Shown: positions 44,441-58,373 of the stretch, one piece after another | Numbering within the stretch: position 1 is the stretch's first letter | Layout of the letters: each line of letters opens with the position of its first letter | Source of the DNA: Channa striata | Lineage: Eukaryota; Chordata; Actinopteri; Anabantiformes; Channidae | Assembly (NCBI GenBank): GCA_033026295.1 | Contig: CM065184.1 | Span: 6,575,501 to 6,639,500, forward strand | Reading direction: 5' to 3' | DNA: 64,000 bases | Notes under the pieces: generated by a model | The model's input: only the letters and a program-made list of their open reading frames with translations | Told to the model about the DNA's origin: nothing | Databases searched by the model: none | Translations under genes and position numbers: made by a program

Positions 44441-46741
44441 GTAACATTTGGTTTTTCTGCATTCCTCCTTTTCCCATCTCCTCTTCATCCTTTTCCCTTC
44501 CTCACTGTCTGTCCACCTGTCATTCAAACTTACCCTATGTCTCTGTCTTCTTGGCTTCTTGGCTACTCTTAATTTACTCAAAAATGCGTTTGCTGTTGTT
44601 GTTTGTCTATATATCATTCTTTTTGTCAGTGTTGAGTCAGTAACTCTCCAAAATGACTGCTTTCAGACATCAGGACAGAAAATTATGGCCATTACAATAG
44701 TTATCTCTACTCCTCTGAAAAAGCCAGCCATGCTTTATAACTCTCATTAGACTTTTTATGATAGAACCTATAATGCAACTTTATTATGATCCTCTCTTTC
44801 TGGCAGTTCTCCTGAGCATTGCCATCTTCCTGTCTGTAACAACCATGCCTTACCAGCAGCTAATCTCTTAAGATGCCTGCAGGCTAATACTCAGTGTGCA
44901 GCATGTGTGTAGAGTGGCTGTGTTGTGGGGATAGATTGGGGTCAACTTCAACAGCAGGGGGTATTCATACACCAAGTCAACACGTAAAAAAGTGAAGAAA
45001 ATAGGCCAACTACTCATATTCATATTTATTCAGTGTTGCTGCACTTTAACTGTTCTCAATGGTAGACAGACATTTTAGTTAATTGTTATTTACTTTGATT
45101 AAAACATTTTCTCTGTTTAGTCTGTGACTACATGGGCATAAATGTTTGTCTCTCTAAGATACATTTTTGTTCTACATTAGTGAATAACCCAAATCCAGCA
45201 TTAAAAGAAGTTGTTTTGATGGACAAGACAAGATATGTGTTTCTGCAAAGAATATTTGAAGCTTTCAGAGATTCCTGTCAGTCCAGATCTGTTTGATCCT
45301 CTTAGGAAGCAGCATTAAAGGCTGTTTTTGAAGGGCCACTTTGAATTTAGGAGATGGAGAGAGGTTTTCGAAAGGAAGCGTTAAAGTGTTATTTCAAAGG
45401 TCAGCTACTTCTTTCGCAACGGGTCGTTCTTCTGGAGACGTTCATGTTTTAAAATGGAGCTTTTGAGGTTTTATCTGAGGGTTAAAAGGTTACACTGATG
45501 TTTTTTTCTCCATCTGAGTGTAATTCTTGACTTTATTTAAGAAGATTTGAGTGAAGAAGGTGAGTAATTTGTGCTCACTCCTCACTCTGAGTTCACACTG
45601 TGCCTGTGGAACAGTGTCAGTCATCAGAGTCAGCCAAATGTGAAATTACCATGCATGTGCTTGCTCATCAAACAAATGCAGCCCATTAAATGAAGGATAA
45701 AAATATCCATAAGTTAAGGCCCTTGTGCATAATTCAGGGCCTTAACTAACAACAGCTTTAAACTGATGATGAATGAGCCTGAGTGTGCAAGGTCAGGCTA
45801 AAAATAATGTAAATGTATTACATAGTTTTAATAGAGTTTTAGACTTTACAGTACTCAAATATGAGTATTACACTCTGTTTGTCTATTGAGCCAAGCACCT
45901 TCCTCAATAGTTGATGCTCTGAAAAACACTAAATATTATATGATAGTGTATTATAAATTGTAAGTATTGTTTAATTGTACAATTATTGTTATTTGTCCTG
46001 CTTTTTTCAGGTGTGGCTCTGCAATGTTATACCTGTATGGGCTCAAATAATGACGACTGCAACCGGCAGGGCTCCAAATCCTGTCCTAGTTACTCTGACG
46101 CCTGTGCTGTGGTGGTGGGCCATGACAGTGAGTCCAACAATGACAGTGTAGTAGCCTTTCTTTTACTAGATTACTCAGTATTGATGAATAAAACTCAGTC
46201 GTTTCTGCAAATGTGTGTTGGTGTGTCTTTACTGGAGGACAGGCTGCTGTCTGGAGACACATCTCTTTCAGCAGGGGGTCTGAGGCTTTTAAGGGAATGA
46301 AAAGCTTTGCTACTCCTACTCAGTCAATATCCTTAATTAAGACGCCATGCGTTTAGTGCACAATTCCTCTTTGCAAAACCAAGTTAACTCAGTTGCACAT
46401 GGCAAACATTCAGCATAAAGTAAATATCGTTAATTGGTGCAACAGCAGTGGTTTGACCAATAAAAGTTTAAAATTAATAATAAAAATAAAAAGTTGTTGG
46501 TCTGTGAAAACTCGTGTAAATGACTCCTATTTCTGTCTATTTGTCAGGTGGAGTGATGAAGTCGTGCTCCTACAAATCTTTCTGCAGTCACGCTAACAGC
46601 CAGGGCTACAGAGCACCAGGCGTCAGAGTGCACTGCTGCTACAGCGATGACTGCAATGTGACGAGTTTTGCCTCCCAGCCACCAAAACTCAACCGTCTGC
46701 TGCTGCTTCTGCCTCTGCTGTGCCACTGCTTTTTCAAGTAG
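44380..46741 (+). CDS. Ly6/uPAR-family GPI-anchored three-finger protein (three exons)
   Basis: Exons 44380-44440, 46011-46127 and 46548-46741 join in phase 1 at both junctions and give 123 aa. A signal peptide (MRAVPRCPLLLLSLVLLTHD) is followed by LQCYTC, the usual Ly6 start. Ten cysteines in Ly6 spacing end with HCCYSDDCN. A Pro-rich spacer with an NVT glycosylation site leads to a hydrophobic tail (LNRLLLLLPLLCHCFFK), typical of a GPI-anchor signal. The three-exon layout (signal peptide, then two halves of the domain) is also typical of the family. Ly6 proteins act at the cell surface as receptor modulators, complement regulators or gamete proteins; the sequence does not say which. The fold is related to secreted three-finger toxins, but nothing here suggests a toxin. 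The orthologue is not identified. Confidence 0.93.
44441..46010. other. Ly6-type gene intron 1
   Basis: About 1.6 kb of AT-rich intron ending CTTTTTTCAG. Nothing further is recognised. Confidence 0.7.
46011..46127 (+). CDS. Ly6-type gene exon 2
   Basis: Encodes VALQCYTCMGSNNDDC through DACAVVVGHD, holding the first five cysteines. Donor GTGAGT at 46128, phase 1. Confidence 0.93.
46128..46547. other. Ly6-type gene intron 2
   Basis: 420 nt ending ATTTGTCAG; no other feature. Confidence 0.8.
46548..46741 (+). CDS. Ly6-type gene exon 3 (domain end, GPI tail, stop)
   Basis: Encodes the last five cysteines (KSCSYKSFC and HCCYSDDCN) and the hydrophobic tail; TAG at 46739-46741. Confidence 0.93.
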
Positions 46742-48621
46742 ATGTATATCTCATCTTCATCATGCCAACAAGCATCAATACCAAATGCTGACTGTTGTCC
46801 AAAAATGCCAAATCACCCTGTACTTGCTGTCCTGCGTACTGCCATTCCACTTTACATTGATTTACCATGTTGGAGCATGAGGTGCTAAGTGAGACTGTGG
46901 ATTATATGCACCATGCTGAATTGAATCCATTAAATAGTACATCTATCAATGGATTTGACTAAGCCAATAAGCAGAGGGTTCTAAGGGAAGTGCTAAAATA
47001 ACAGACAGAGGGGATTTATTATGCATTTCCTACATCATAAAGAAAAAGAAGCATTTGAGGTTCATGAGTTACACCACCATGGTTTGATGCTCAGCACACA
47101 ATCTGACAATCACTTTGAGTTTGGTACTAATCAGCTGTCAGTTATGTTTTACTGAATATATTGAGTTCTGTATCAACATACCTGTGTGCCTAAGTGTTTC
47201 CGCATCGCTCATGTTGCAGCAGATGTCAATATGGTGAGATACAGCGCTGTTGTCATCATTAGCTGTCTACCTGTCAGTCACACTTCTGATTGGCTGGGTG
47301 AGATATTTTTGGAAGGTGGTGAGAAAACACTTCGCACACGCTCCAAATCCCCATAAGCCTTTTACATGGCCACATGCATTATTCTGATGATGTTAATCCA
47401 CTGTGTTTGAAGTCACTTAAGGAAGTAACAGACTCAGACAACATCTCATTGGAAGATGTAAAGGCTAAATACCACAAGATATGTCCAGTGGATGACAAGT
47501 AATTTGTTTAGAACTTAGTTTGTGATGCACAAAAAATGCATCACTTCCACTTGATGGTATTTTACACATCCTAGTTTTGTTTATGTATTAAAAAAAAAAA
47601 GGTTTGTAAGAGGGTACAGTCCATTACACTATATTATTATAAGTCCTAGCAAATTCAATCTGGACTTACCACACTTTCTCAACTGTATATATATTATGTT
47701 GCCAGTAAATATATTTGCTTTATACTACTAAATTATACAATAGATCTAATGCTGGATGCACAGATGACCTGAATATAATTATGTGTAAATACAACCAATA
47801 TAAAAAAAAATGTAACTGCCTGTGTTTGAATGTGATTGTTTTACTTACATAAACAGGATGAGTTTTTAACAAACACTTTCAGTAATGCAAAAATGACAAA
47901 TGCTTTAGCTTAATTTCTTTCTTTATTGCCTGACACTAATATTACATAAAGGTGTAAGGTATATATGAGTGGATATATTGAAACACCTGTTCAAGAACAC
48001 ACAAATAATGCAGCTTGGCTCCAAATTTTGTGTCCTAAGAATTTAAAGACAGGTTAAACAACTTCCTACATCATAGTCCAAATAGGCAATAGTGTTAAAT
48101 TATGAACAATTTTAAATTGTTTCGAATAAATGTTATTTTATGGTAACAACATGGAGTGCAATTAGGATCAAATTATTCATGTACAACATGAGCCCTCTTT
48201 AAATTCTTGTGCAATAAAACTATTAATTATTTACATGAATTAGAGCATTTAAATGTGTCTTGACGAAATCCCAGCCGTTGTAAAACCAAAACAAAACAGC
48301 TGGCACACAACAGCTGCTCTCATGCTGAACAATGTCATCATGCTATGACATGTTTGGAGAAGGTAACATCTGCTGAACTGTTAACATTCGCTGTTTGCAG
48401 AACAGCTTCAACACATTTGTGAAGAGACTATGAAGATCCGTAAACTGTCAATGTGATAAATAGGAGTGAGACACAAACTGAACATTTTAAAATACATGAA
48501 AAACAGCACACAGCTAAACATGATTATTTATTATGTACATTATATTCTTTTTGATAAAACGTGCATGTGTGTTCTCTGCAGTTTGCTCTGTATTCCCAGG
48601 AATCTTGCTCTTGTAGTTCAC
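46742..48621. other. Ly6-type gene 3' UTR and intergenic sequence
   Basis: AT-rich. ATTAAA at about 46929 and AATAAA at about 48125 and 48213 are possible polyadenylation signals; I cannot choose between them. An A-run occurs at 47590-47600. Confidence 0.5.
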
Positions 48622-49020
48622 TCAGCCTCCGCTGTGAGGCAATCTAGCCACACTTTTGACTCCAGCAGATGCAATCGAATCTAAAAGACTGTTGCAATTC
48701 ATATTGACCAACCGCACCTCATGGGTACTGCTGAGATTGGCTTGAGTCAATAGTGATTTTAATTGTACTGTTTTATTGCTGTCTGTTGGGGTTTGTACTT
48801 TGTTTAAAATGTGAAATCTCTCTCCCGCTGCTTTTATGCTGCTTCTCTTTCTCCCTTGCCGCGGTCTCTCTCTCGCTGGTGCTGCCCTGCTGCCTCTCCT
48901 TTGACAGGCAGGTGTGAGAGTGTGAACAGACTGCCCTGGAGGGGGACAGACTGTGACCCCAAACCGTGAGTCTCTTGGCCTGTTCAGCCGGAGCCTGGTC
49001 CGGGTGTTTGCTTCCACAGA
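48622..49020. other. GC-richer patch with an antisense open frame
   Basis: A 131-codon frame on the minus strand has a basic N-terminal half, then Leu/Asn/Ser-rich sequence (LKSLLTQANLSSTHEVRLVN). It has no recognised domain. It could be a repeat fragment or a 5' exon region of an unseen minus-strand gene. Confidence 0.25.
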
Positions 49021-52000
49021 CAGCTAAAAGAGTGGCCCCACGTCAGTGTTCATCAGCTTTATTTGAAAGGCTTCTTTTGCGTTAATTAGGATGGGAGGCA
49101 GAAGTCTGCTTCTACATCACAGAGGGTTGGTGGGTCAGGGTGCTGCTGAGGTGTAGGAGAGGGTGCACAAAGTTTGTCTTTTGAGCTCATAGACTGTTAA
49201 ACAGTGTTACGGTCATGAGTGTCTAAAGTGGGACTGTTGTGTGAAAGGTCACCTGCACTTTTCACTGATAGACATATACTGAGACAGAGTTTATAATTTG
49301 ATGGAGGATTTGAAAGTGCAATCATGGCTCTAAGCCCCTGCTGAATTGGAGCATCCCTGGACAATAATGCCAGTCACTGTGTTCCCCATGAGTTCACCAT
49401 CTGAGCTAAAACTGAAGGTCATCGCCATGGAAACTTTGCTGTTTAAATTGGAGTATGTTTAATCCCAATCCTCTGGCACCTCAAGACATTATCACCGCAA
49501 ATCCCACCGTCAGTCATCAAAGAGATGAGCTGGCTGCCCTTTAAAGGAGAAAGTAACAAGGCTGTAAAAACTCATGTCTACAGTGGTTTCTAAGGTAAAC
49601 CAGACAGGTATCACTCCTGGAGAATGCCAGTGAATGTCCCACACACTGATATAGATTTCTTTGGGAGAGAGTGGGCATTTGTGTGCGTTGTTTGCTGTTA
49701 TCAGAAAGGATTTATTGATTGTGGAGCCTGGTTTGATTTTTTTTGTGCCCTGGAAAAAAATGATGTCTTTCTGAGAAACTAGTCGTCCATCACAAAACAG
49801 TTATGCTTCTATATTTTTGCGGTGAGACTGTAAGCAAAGGCCCTCATGCATTTTTGCTTCCTTTTTATTTTTCTCTTTAAGCCTTGTATATTGGTTAAAT
49901 GACCTGTTTGTCACTCAGTGATCAGCAACAGAACTGATTAGACTACACAGTCCATGACAGTAAGTCCCTTTTGGTCACTTTTGTATAAAAGGGATGCTGA
50001 CATCATACGGATGGCCTGGTTCGAGTACCTCCCCAAACTGGGAAATGAACTTATGAACCATTAGTGGAATCTAGGTCCTGCCCAAATAAGCAAACCTGTT
50101 CATCTAGGACAGTGACCCCTCTGGAGGAAAAGCAGTTTTCAGTTGTCCCATGGAGCAGACTGCCATGGCAACACTAAGCTTGGATGCGGTCCCTCAAAAT
50201 AACCCAGTGACAAGAAAAAACAAGTTAACGAGTTATGAGTTGAGGACAGCAACCTACCTTTGAATCATTGATCCGCCGCTCACAATCAAGTGACAGCCCG
50301 TATCAGTGACTCGGATGGACAGGATGACCAGTGGTTGCACAAACAAACAAACACATCTGAGCTAAAAGATCACATGCTGCTCAACATCAAATCCTTGTGC
50401 CATTGTGGGGAGGGAACAAAAGCACTCAGGGGCAACGAGAGCGTGCGAGACGATGGCTGTGTTTACAAGCGTCCAGATCCCGGCTGGTCGGCCTGGGTTC
50501 ACCAAACGGTCACCGGTTCTGAGGTCTCCGGGTCTTGGGTCTTTTTGAAAAAGATCTGTGAAGCAGAATTAAAGTGATCTACCTCCGGACGAAGGACCAT
50601 AAGGGATTTGGGTTCGAAACAGCGAAGAGGAGAGATACAGAGAGCAGGACGGGGAGTGTGGGGCGACTAAATAGGGAGCCGGGGGGGAAAGAGGAGAAGA
50701 AGAATTATGTGTAATGAGTGTGTTCCCCTGCCTGAGCTACTTTGAAATGTGTCTAAATGGCCCACCTTCTGTGAGGCCGGTCTCTGGCTTGAGGGCAGAG
50801 AGGAGCCCACTGAGAGAACTCGAAGTTGACAGGAAATACAATAACTGGCTTCAAAAAGTGTACAGCATGTTTAGATATTTAGATAATATTTCCTTCAATG
50901 GTCTTTTTAAAAAAAAAAATGCATAACAAAGTGATTAGTGTGGATGTGATGTGCTTGAGATGAAAAAAAAGCCTTTGTATTAAGTTTAATCTCGACTGTG
51001 TGAATTCCTTTTCAGTGAAGCGGTTTTGTCTCAAGTTCTTGTAGTAATTAGTTCATTCCACACGCTGAACTACAAACTTTTATAACGTCTAAGATGTACA
51101 GTAGATGATAATTATTTCTTTGAACAAACTCTTTATTTGAAATGAAGCAGTGACATAAAGATCCCCATTCTGAAAGCAGATTTCATGTGCAATATGAGCA
51201 ACTTTCCTCACAAACAACATATTTTAGATGTCATGGCTATTCATTAGTGGATAAATTCCAAGTAAACACGCTTTGAGCCAATATACAGAATCTGGCGTCT
51301 CCACCATATGTTCTCTGCCGTTTTCACCTCCTTCTGTGTCTCCTCTCATGAGAAGACAGTGTTTGCACCATTTCTGTTTCAGCTATAGCTGTGGTACAGG
51401 CTGTCTATTTTTGTTATCCCCCACAGAATAGAGAAGAGCAGGATTATATAGAGAAAGGGTTCCTAGGATGAGTTGTTTGCTCATTTCTTCTAATTCCACG
51501 TGTCTTAAAAGAAGAACCTTCATTATGGTGATTGTAAGGGCTCTTAGTTTTTAGTAGTAAAACGGATTATGCAGGTTTTTTTCTGAGATGGTAGGGCCGA
51601 CTGTGCTGAATGAACGTGGTGGATAAGGAGGACAACAAAAGAGAGGAGAAGAAAGCAGACCTTGGAGCCAAAACCCAATCACATCAGTAACCGCTGTGCC
51701 CTGGGGTGAGGGCAGGCTCAGTCAGCCGTACCATGCAAGTGGGATAATTAGTTTTGGAAAGGAATATCAACTGATATAATTGAGCATTCTTTACTAATGA
51801 AGATCCTCTGTGTTGTCACTGGTGAGGCGCTAATTGACAGGAGAGGAATGGGTGGGGTGGATGCAGGGAGGGGGTGAAGCACTGTGCACGATATGATGGA
51901 GGAAGTGCTGCCCACACTGGCAACGGAAAGTTTTTTGGGCTCGTTGATCTCTATTAGACGAGTTTTATTTAGTAGTCAGTGAATCACTGTCTGCTTTCAT

Positions 52001-53508
52001 CTGCACAAAGGCCTGTTGGTGTGTGTATGACAGGCTCACTCACCACCGTTTGCAGTGATTCCTCTAAAGATTTGCCAGGAAATTAAAAAAAAGCTTTAAA
52101 CAGCTTTTGGACAGATAAGAGGACAAATGAAGATGGGGTTAAAAAAGTCCACAGGTTGGGGTGGAGAAAGTTTAGGGGTTACACGGGTCATGTTGGGAGT
52201 TTCGACTGAGGGAAACGGAGGGTCGAGGATTTGCGGAGGGAGGGCTGTGAGGAGGGGTCACGGTGAAATCACTTGAGGGAATAATAGGAAAGCAAATTGG
52301 TTTTGACAAGTTTGGGGAGCTGGAAGTAATGCAGTCCTTTTAAAAAGGAGATGAGGGAATATCCAGCAAAACTATGAGATAATCAGGGGCACCGTTCAGG
52401 AGCCGGGTGAGGGCAAGGACGCGAGCCAAAACACGGGGTCGGCTGATGACCCTGAAGGGCCGGTGGAACAGGTTCAGCACTCATTTGAGGCCTACAGGGG
52501 GCGACAGTTGGAAACCAGAGTGAAACATTGCTAGAAAAGTGAAAGTTACGCTTGTTCTACTGAAAAATTTTGGCCACCATTTTACAGACCTGAATAACCT
52601 TCTCATAAGCTCAAGTCTTCTAAATCTTCAAATCCTTTGGGAAATAAATATTGTGTTGAGTATATTTTCAGTCATGAATAAATAAATACAAAAGGTTTGC
52701 CAAATGGATAATGCTTTTTATAAGGATGTTTAGGTTCCTTTGTAAGTCTGAGACAACAGGCAGGCACACAGAGAGAGAGACAGACAAGAATCTGCGGAGA
52801 CAGACAGATGTTCAGTGAGACAGACAGAACGACAGGAACCACGCAGACAGACAAAACCAATCTACCACTGTCTGTCACACATCTCTGGAATCAGGCGTCG
52901 TCCCCAACAGCAGGCTGCCTGCCAGATCAGCTCCACTGGCAGCCAGCTAGACAGACCGCTAACAGCAGCCAGCACGGAGACAGACTGACGCAGAGCAAGC
53001 AGCTAAGGTGTTTGAACACAAACAGAGGATTAACAGAGTTCTGGGCACGGAGGTGACGGTAAATAAAACACCAAACAGGCCCACTCCACAGGACAGCAGG
53101 TCCAAGCAGACAAATGACTTCACACTCATTTCAAATTAATGTCTGTGGGTAATGGAGTCATGTTTCAGCTTTATGCTGTCCAATTTGCTGGCGCTGATTA
53201 ACAGCAATATAGAGAGCGGGAAGGAGTGCGTCGAGCTAGGTTTTAAAAACGTAAATGTTGAACTTTCCCCAGCCAGACATAAAAAGCAAAGGCCGATCTT
53301 TTGTTGGGCTGAAATTGAAAATTCCTGACGGTGTCAACATAGAAGTAAATGGTTGAGATAAAGTCAAATATTCCCCCTGCGCCTGCTGACACCTGCATGG
53401 CTTGATCTCTTTTCAGATAAAATCACACGTACAGCAAGAGAAAAAGACACATGGGTCTGATCCAAAAATGCTGCCTGTCTGTTTCAGAATGCATTTTGCT
53501 ATTGTTGT
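49021..53508. other. No gene seen
   Basis: About 4.5 kb without a supportable exon. A CpG-richer patch lies at about 50420-50640 and another at about 52380-52530. GACAGACA-rich simple sequence occurs at about 52770-52860. Stretches such as GGCGCTAATTGACAGG (about 51827) look constrained, but I cannot test that here. Confidence 0.5.
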
Positions 53509-53534
53509 CACACACACACACACACACACACACA
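53509..53534. repeat. (CA)13 microsatellite
   Basis: Uninterrupted CA run. Confidence 0.95.
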
Positions 53535-56500
53535 AACATCTGTACACACGTCTCTGTAAACATGCTGGTTCTCCTTCTACATCTCAGTCAAGATTGTCCT
53601 TTGATAATTTTAACTAAATAAATATGAGATAAATAGTGCACCATTTCTGTCTTTCACTGTGATATTAGTATTTAGTATGCCAAGCAAGTAAGAACAAATA
53701 TTACCTGAAATTATTTGACTCAGGTCAGCATTTCATTTCTCATTATAATATCACAACCTAAATTACTATTTTGCTATTCTGACAATAAAACATCTGAACA
53801 TTTCCAATATATTTAGGTGTGACAGGATATAGAAAGGAGCCGTGATGCCTTGTATCATGCTGACATGTTTGCTACTCATTTTACGGGCAACAGGCTCCTT
53901 TTCCGTGTTTTCCATGTGACTCCATATCCCTTCACATTAGTGCAGTCCGCCGCAAAGTAGCTGCAAGAATCAGCACGCGGTCAACTGTGGCAGGGAAAAA
54001 AGAGGGGAAGAAAGAGAAAATATTTAAGGCCTTGCTCCCTCTGTCAGCTTTCACCTCCTTTCCCTCCTTGTTCGTGTTTTCACAGCCCTTAATCCTGACG
54101 GCTCCAATGTAGAGCGGTCACAGATTTTGACAGCAGACTGTAATGACCTACAGTAAGCCGTTCACGGTGGGGGGTGAGGGGGGTAGTTTGTGCAGGTGGT
54201 TGGGGAGGGGGGTAAGTAAGGACCTAGGACTGTTAGATGGAGCATCAGTGGCATTTAATTTAGTTGTAGTGCAGTTTCATGTTGTGGCCACTAGAGGCTG
54301 ACCAGATGTATGGAACCCCACGGATGTCCTGAGATTACACAGCACAGTGGTGCACAAGTTTTCACTAAGTGACCGTCCAAAACTTTACTTATGGCCCTTT
54401 TGTGTCACGTTAAAAATCTGTAATCCCAGAAAACAAAAAGAAACACAACTTAAGACTCAAACAAACCAAACCGAATTAGAAATGCCGTGTTGGAACATGT
54501 TTTATTTTAAAGGTAAAAACTGGAAAAAGATTTCAGTGTTTGGGGCCTAATTTTTTCATGCACAATGGAGTTTGAAATTATAAGTAAAGTCTTCACTACA
54601 CGGACACTTTGCAGTCTGGGCTGCAGCGTCTTTTGCCTGCACCTGTATAAATCCTTTAGCATTTGTGTTACACTCCCAGATGTGCATGTTTCTCATGTTC
54701 TGCACATTCCCACATCATCACTGAGGCTGACTTGAACTGTGCACTGATGACATGTCAGGTTTATTTCTGGATCTTGTTTATATACGTTTTTTTTCACGGT
54801 GGAGTAAAGTTTTAACTGTAAAAAAGCGTACAAATATCTTTACTGACAAGACTTTTCAGATGTGTTCCTTAGAATAAACAATGATTGATTGAATGATCAT
54901 GTTTGTTTTTAAAGCAGTGCTGCGTGATGGTCATATTTGTACTGTTCTTTCCCCTGATGCCCTGAATGTTGCCTCAGAGCCATTTGGCATTAAGACTTTC
55001 TCAACCTTCACCTGTTGTGTAGCTGGACACCTGATAAAATTGTAGTGCTGTTCAGGGGGCACTCATCACTTGCCCAGGGTTTTGGATCTATATGCTCCAT
55101 AAGGCTGTGTACATGTATAATCTATATTTTTCCTTCTCAAGTGAAAGGGTGAGGTTGTTGGATAGTTGCAAGGAGCACTTGGCTGCAGTGCTAATGTTGA
55201 TGTAAAAGTAGCGATAAAAATAAAAAATTCAAATCAACAGCATCTAAAGAAAAAGTTCCCTTCACCATGTAAGAACAAACACTGTAATTACATAACTCAT
55301 TGTGCAGTTTGAATGCTGGTGCTGTAATAATAATAATTCAATCAGTCAGTGGCAGTGGGTGTTTCACATCATCTGTAATTGACAGAACACCTGCTGCAGG
55401 TGTGGCCATTGAGCAGCATGTTTCTACTTACTGTACAGACAGCAACAGTTGCTGCCCTATAAGATTTAATGTTGTTGTAACCTTTAAAGTGTAGCCTTTA
55501 AATTACTCACCAATAAAAAGAGTCTCTCGCACTATGATGCAGCTATTTTATTCTCCATGTGACACTAATGTACTGTTACAGTGTGTTCAAATTGGGGCTG
55601 CAGTAAAGTGGTCAGGTGGTCAAGTAATGCCACAGGAGTTGTTTTGTACTTGGCTGTTCTGCTGAGCCATACAGAGCTTTTTAACACGTTTCCGCTCACT
55701 CTTTGTCCTCACGGTACCATTTTCAGGTGCACAGGGCAACTAAAAAAGCTCTGATAATCTCGGTGCACACTACTTTGCATAAGCAAACAAAATACAGTGG
55801 AGCTAAAGAGCCACAAATTTCCCCTGGGAGTCCACAGAAACTAGAACCAAGCTAAAATCAGACCTAAACGTGTCATGATCTTTGAAACACGACTCCATAA
55901 TAATGTTGCTTCATGACTACTGGGTGTGGTAAAATTATTTACTAGTCAGACTAGTCAGTTTTGTGTTTGTTGCTTGTCACATTTCCTGTAAGTTGCCATG
56001 AAGCAAATTTATGCAAAGTTTAAAGTTTAAGTATGTCTACTTCTTTAATTTAGCATTGTTCAATTATGGAAAATTTACTGCAGTATAACTTTCTCTGACC
56101 TCTCTCTTTGGCCAGCTAGTTTTGCCAACTTCTAGAAGATTTACATTTTCCTCTTAAGGTTTGTGATGAGCTGTGACCCAACACTGATGGCAAACCATGA
56201 TGGTCAAGATAAAACAAATTGGGCTGGAAATTGGCAAACAGCACAGCAGCAATGTGAGCAATCCAGTGACAGTCTGCATAATGTGAACAACCCCGACAAC
56301 AAATGCTACCGAGAAACAAACCGGTGACGTTCGATGCTTGTTTCGTAGTAGTGCTAGAAGTTTTAAATGAAAAAAAAAAAGCATCACGCCCCAAACTCCC
56401 AAGTGCTGAACAAATATTACAATATTGAAATTCAGACTTGTTCACCTTCAGAAGATTTGTTCTTCACTGCTGTTAGTGTAATTGCTTTCTGCCCCCCAGC

Positions 56501-58334
56501 CACTGAAATAAAATGTCCAAGGTAATAAGGCTTTCTTTTCTTCCATAGCATTCTAGTGTGGAGCTAGTGTGATTCAGCTCCAGACAGATGCATTTTTGCA
56601 TTATTTCATCCAATAGGTAAAAATATGAGAATCTTTATCAGCTCTGAATTGCTCTGTTTTGTTTATCATTTTCATTCCACCTTCTGTTCCTTGGTGCTAT
56701 CTTTACTCCTGCCTCTGTTTCACAAACCTCATCTCATTAGTTTCCATCCCTCCACTGGGCGACTTGCTGTCTCACCTCCTTTTTATTAAGCCCCTATCTT
56801 ACACGCCTATGCAAACTATAGCACTCAGTGGGCCTGATGTTCAGATTATAAAGACCTATTCCCTCAGGGCTGAAACCAGTCAAGTCCCAATATGAGATAG
56901 AGGTCCGTGCCCTGTCTCTTCCTATATACTAATCAAGTAGATAAATAAAGGTTTAATTAAGAAATGTTCCTCACTGGGATTATGGGGCTTGGGGGTTGGT
57001 GACTCATGGGGGAAGGGGATACGAAAGGCACTTTGGTCACAAGAGGCAATACTTTACTGTCATCTATAGAAGAAAGCACAATAAAAGGATATGTATGACA
57101 TATCTGAGAGCCCACAGGCTACATAACATCACAGACAATATAGGCCATTCAAAGTGAAAAAACATTACCTAAAAAAAAAAAAAACTGCAGCTTAGTCATT
57201 ACAAAAAATATATAAAATAATCAATTCAATTATTTTGCATTTTATCACGGCTTGCAAAGAGCAGAATGCATGTACGTAGGTGAGGCACAAAGATTAATTG
57301 CTGTGAAAAATAATTTGAAGAGTAATTCTCATCATAAACAAAATTACATTTTGCTTTATCAGGGTGAGTCAGAGCAGCGGCGTTTGTTGTGTGGTTGTCC
57401 TCTCTCCACCGCTGATACTACCCTGTCTGCACAAAGAGTGAATGCAATCTTTTATAAGCTTGCTATTAATTTGGATGTTTTGAAATGCCTGGATGAAAAA
57501 TTCATCTCAGTCAGTCAGTCATGCACATTTAATAAAAATAGCAGAAAAGCAAAGGAAAAACAACAACAACAAAAAAAGCATTTGTTTACAAGGGGGAAAA
57601 ACAAGAAGCAAGAATGTAGGAAACTAACATTGACATGCTGTAGGCCAACTACAGCTGCATTGAATATACCGCAAACATGGTGAACTTAGATTGTTTGCAT
57701 GGTTGCATTAACTGTTGCTGACATGGATCGGACATACATGACATGTTTTTTTTTCCACATTATCAAAAATATGTGACTATGTGTTAAGAGTTATAAGGCA
57801 GATTTTTTTTTCATCTCCACATGGCAGCCATCTTATTGAAACTTAATGGTAGACTTCACCAACCTCTCTGCCATTATACAGTACTTTCCATAAGTAGAGG
57901 CTTTCTACTCTATTGTGCTCAGTGATTACAGTGCCTGTGCGATGATGTGCAATTGGAAAGGTGTAGTTCTTTTCTACTGATTTAACTATTGACTACAGCT
58001 CCACACTGCAATAGAAAAAAGCAGTTTTCTAAGTGCTGTGTTTTTCTCCTGGGATACAGTCCTCTAACCTGAGATTTGAACATGTATGTCAGACGTCAGA
58101 GGTGTTATGGATCTATCGAATAAATCAAAGATGAGATGAATTCTTGCATCATTGCATATGCAGACATTCTCGCTTGTTGCCAATCTGATATATATTTTAA
58201 AAATGTACAATTTGTGAACTCAGAGGTTACAACACAAAGCTGGTAAAGTGGTGGAGTCACGGTTGCAAATGCACTCACATGTTATACACTGACCGTCTGT
58301 CTTTGTCTCACTTTTTCCCCTCAAAAATACACAT

Positions 58335-58373
<39 letters not shown>

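Noticed and set aside
46011..46741. Three-finger toxin gene
   Set aside because: The hydrophobic GPI-type tail, ten-cysteine Ly6 pattern and gene structure point to an ordinary cell-surface Ly6 protein.
50010..50630. tRNA-like B-box sequences (GGTTCGAGTACC, GGTTCGAAAC)
   Set aside because: No matching A box at the right distance and no cloverleaf could be drawn.
57252..57683. 143-codon open frame
   Set aside because: Lys/Gln-rich from A-rich sequence, no domain, no splice context.
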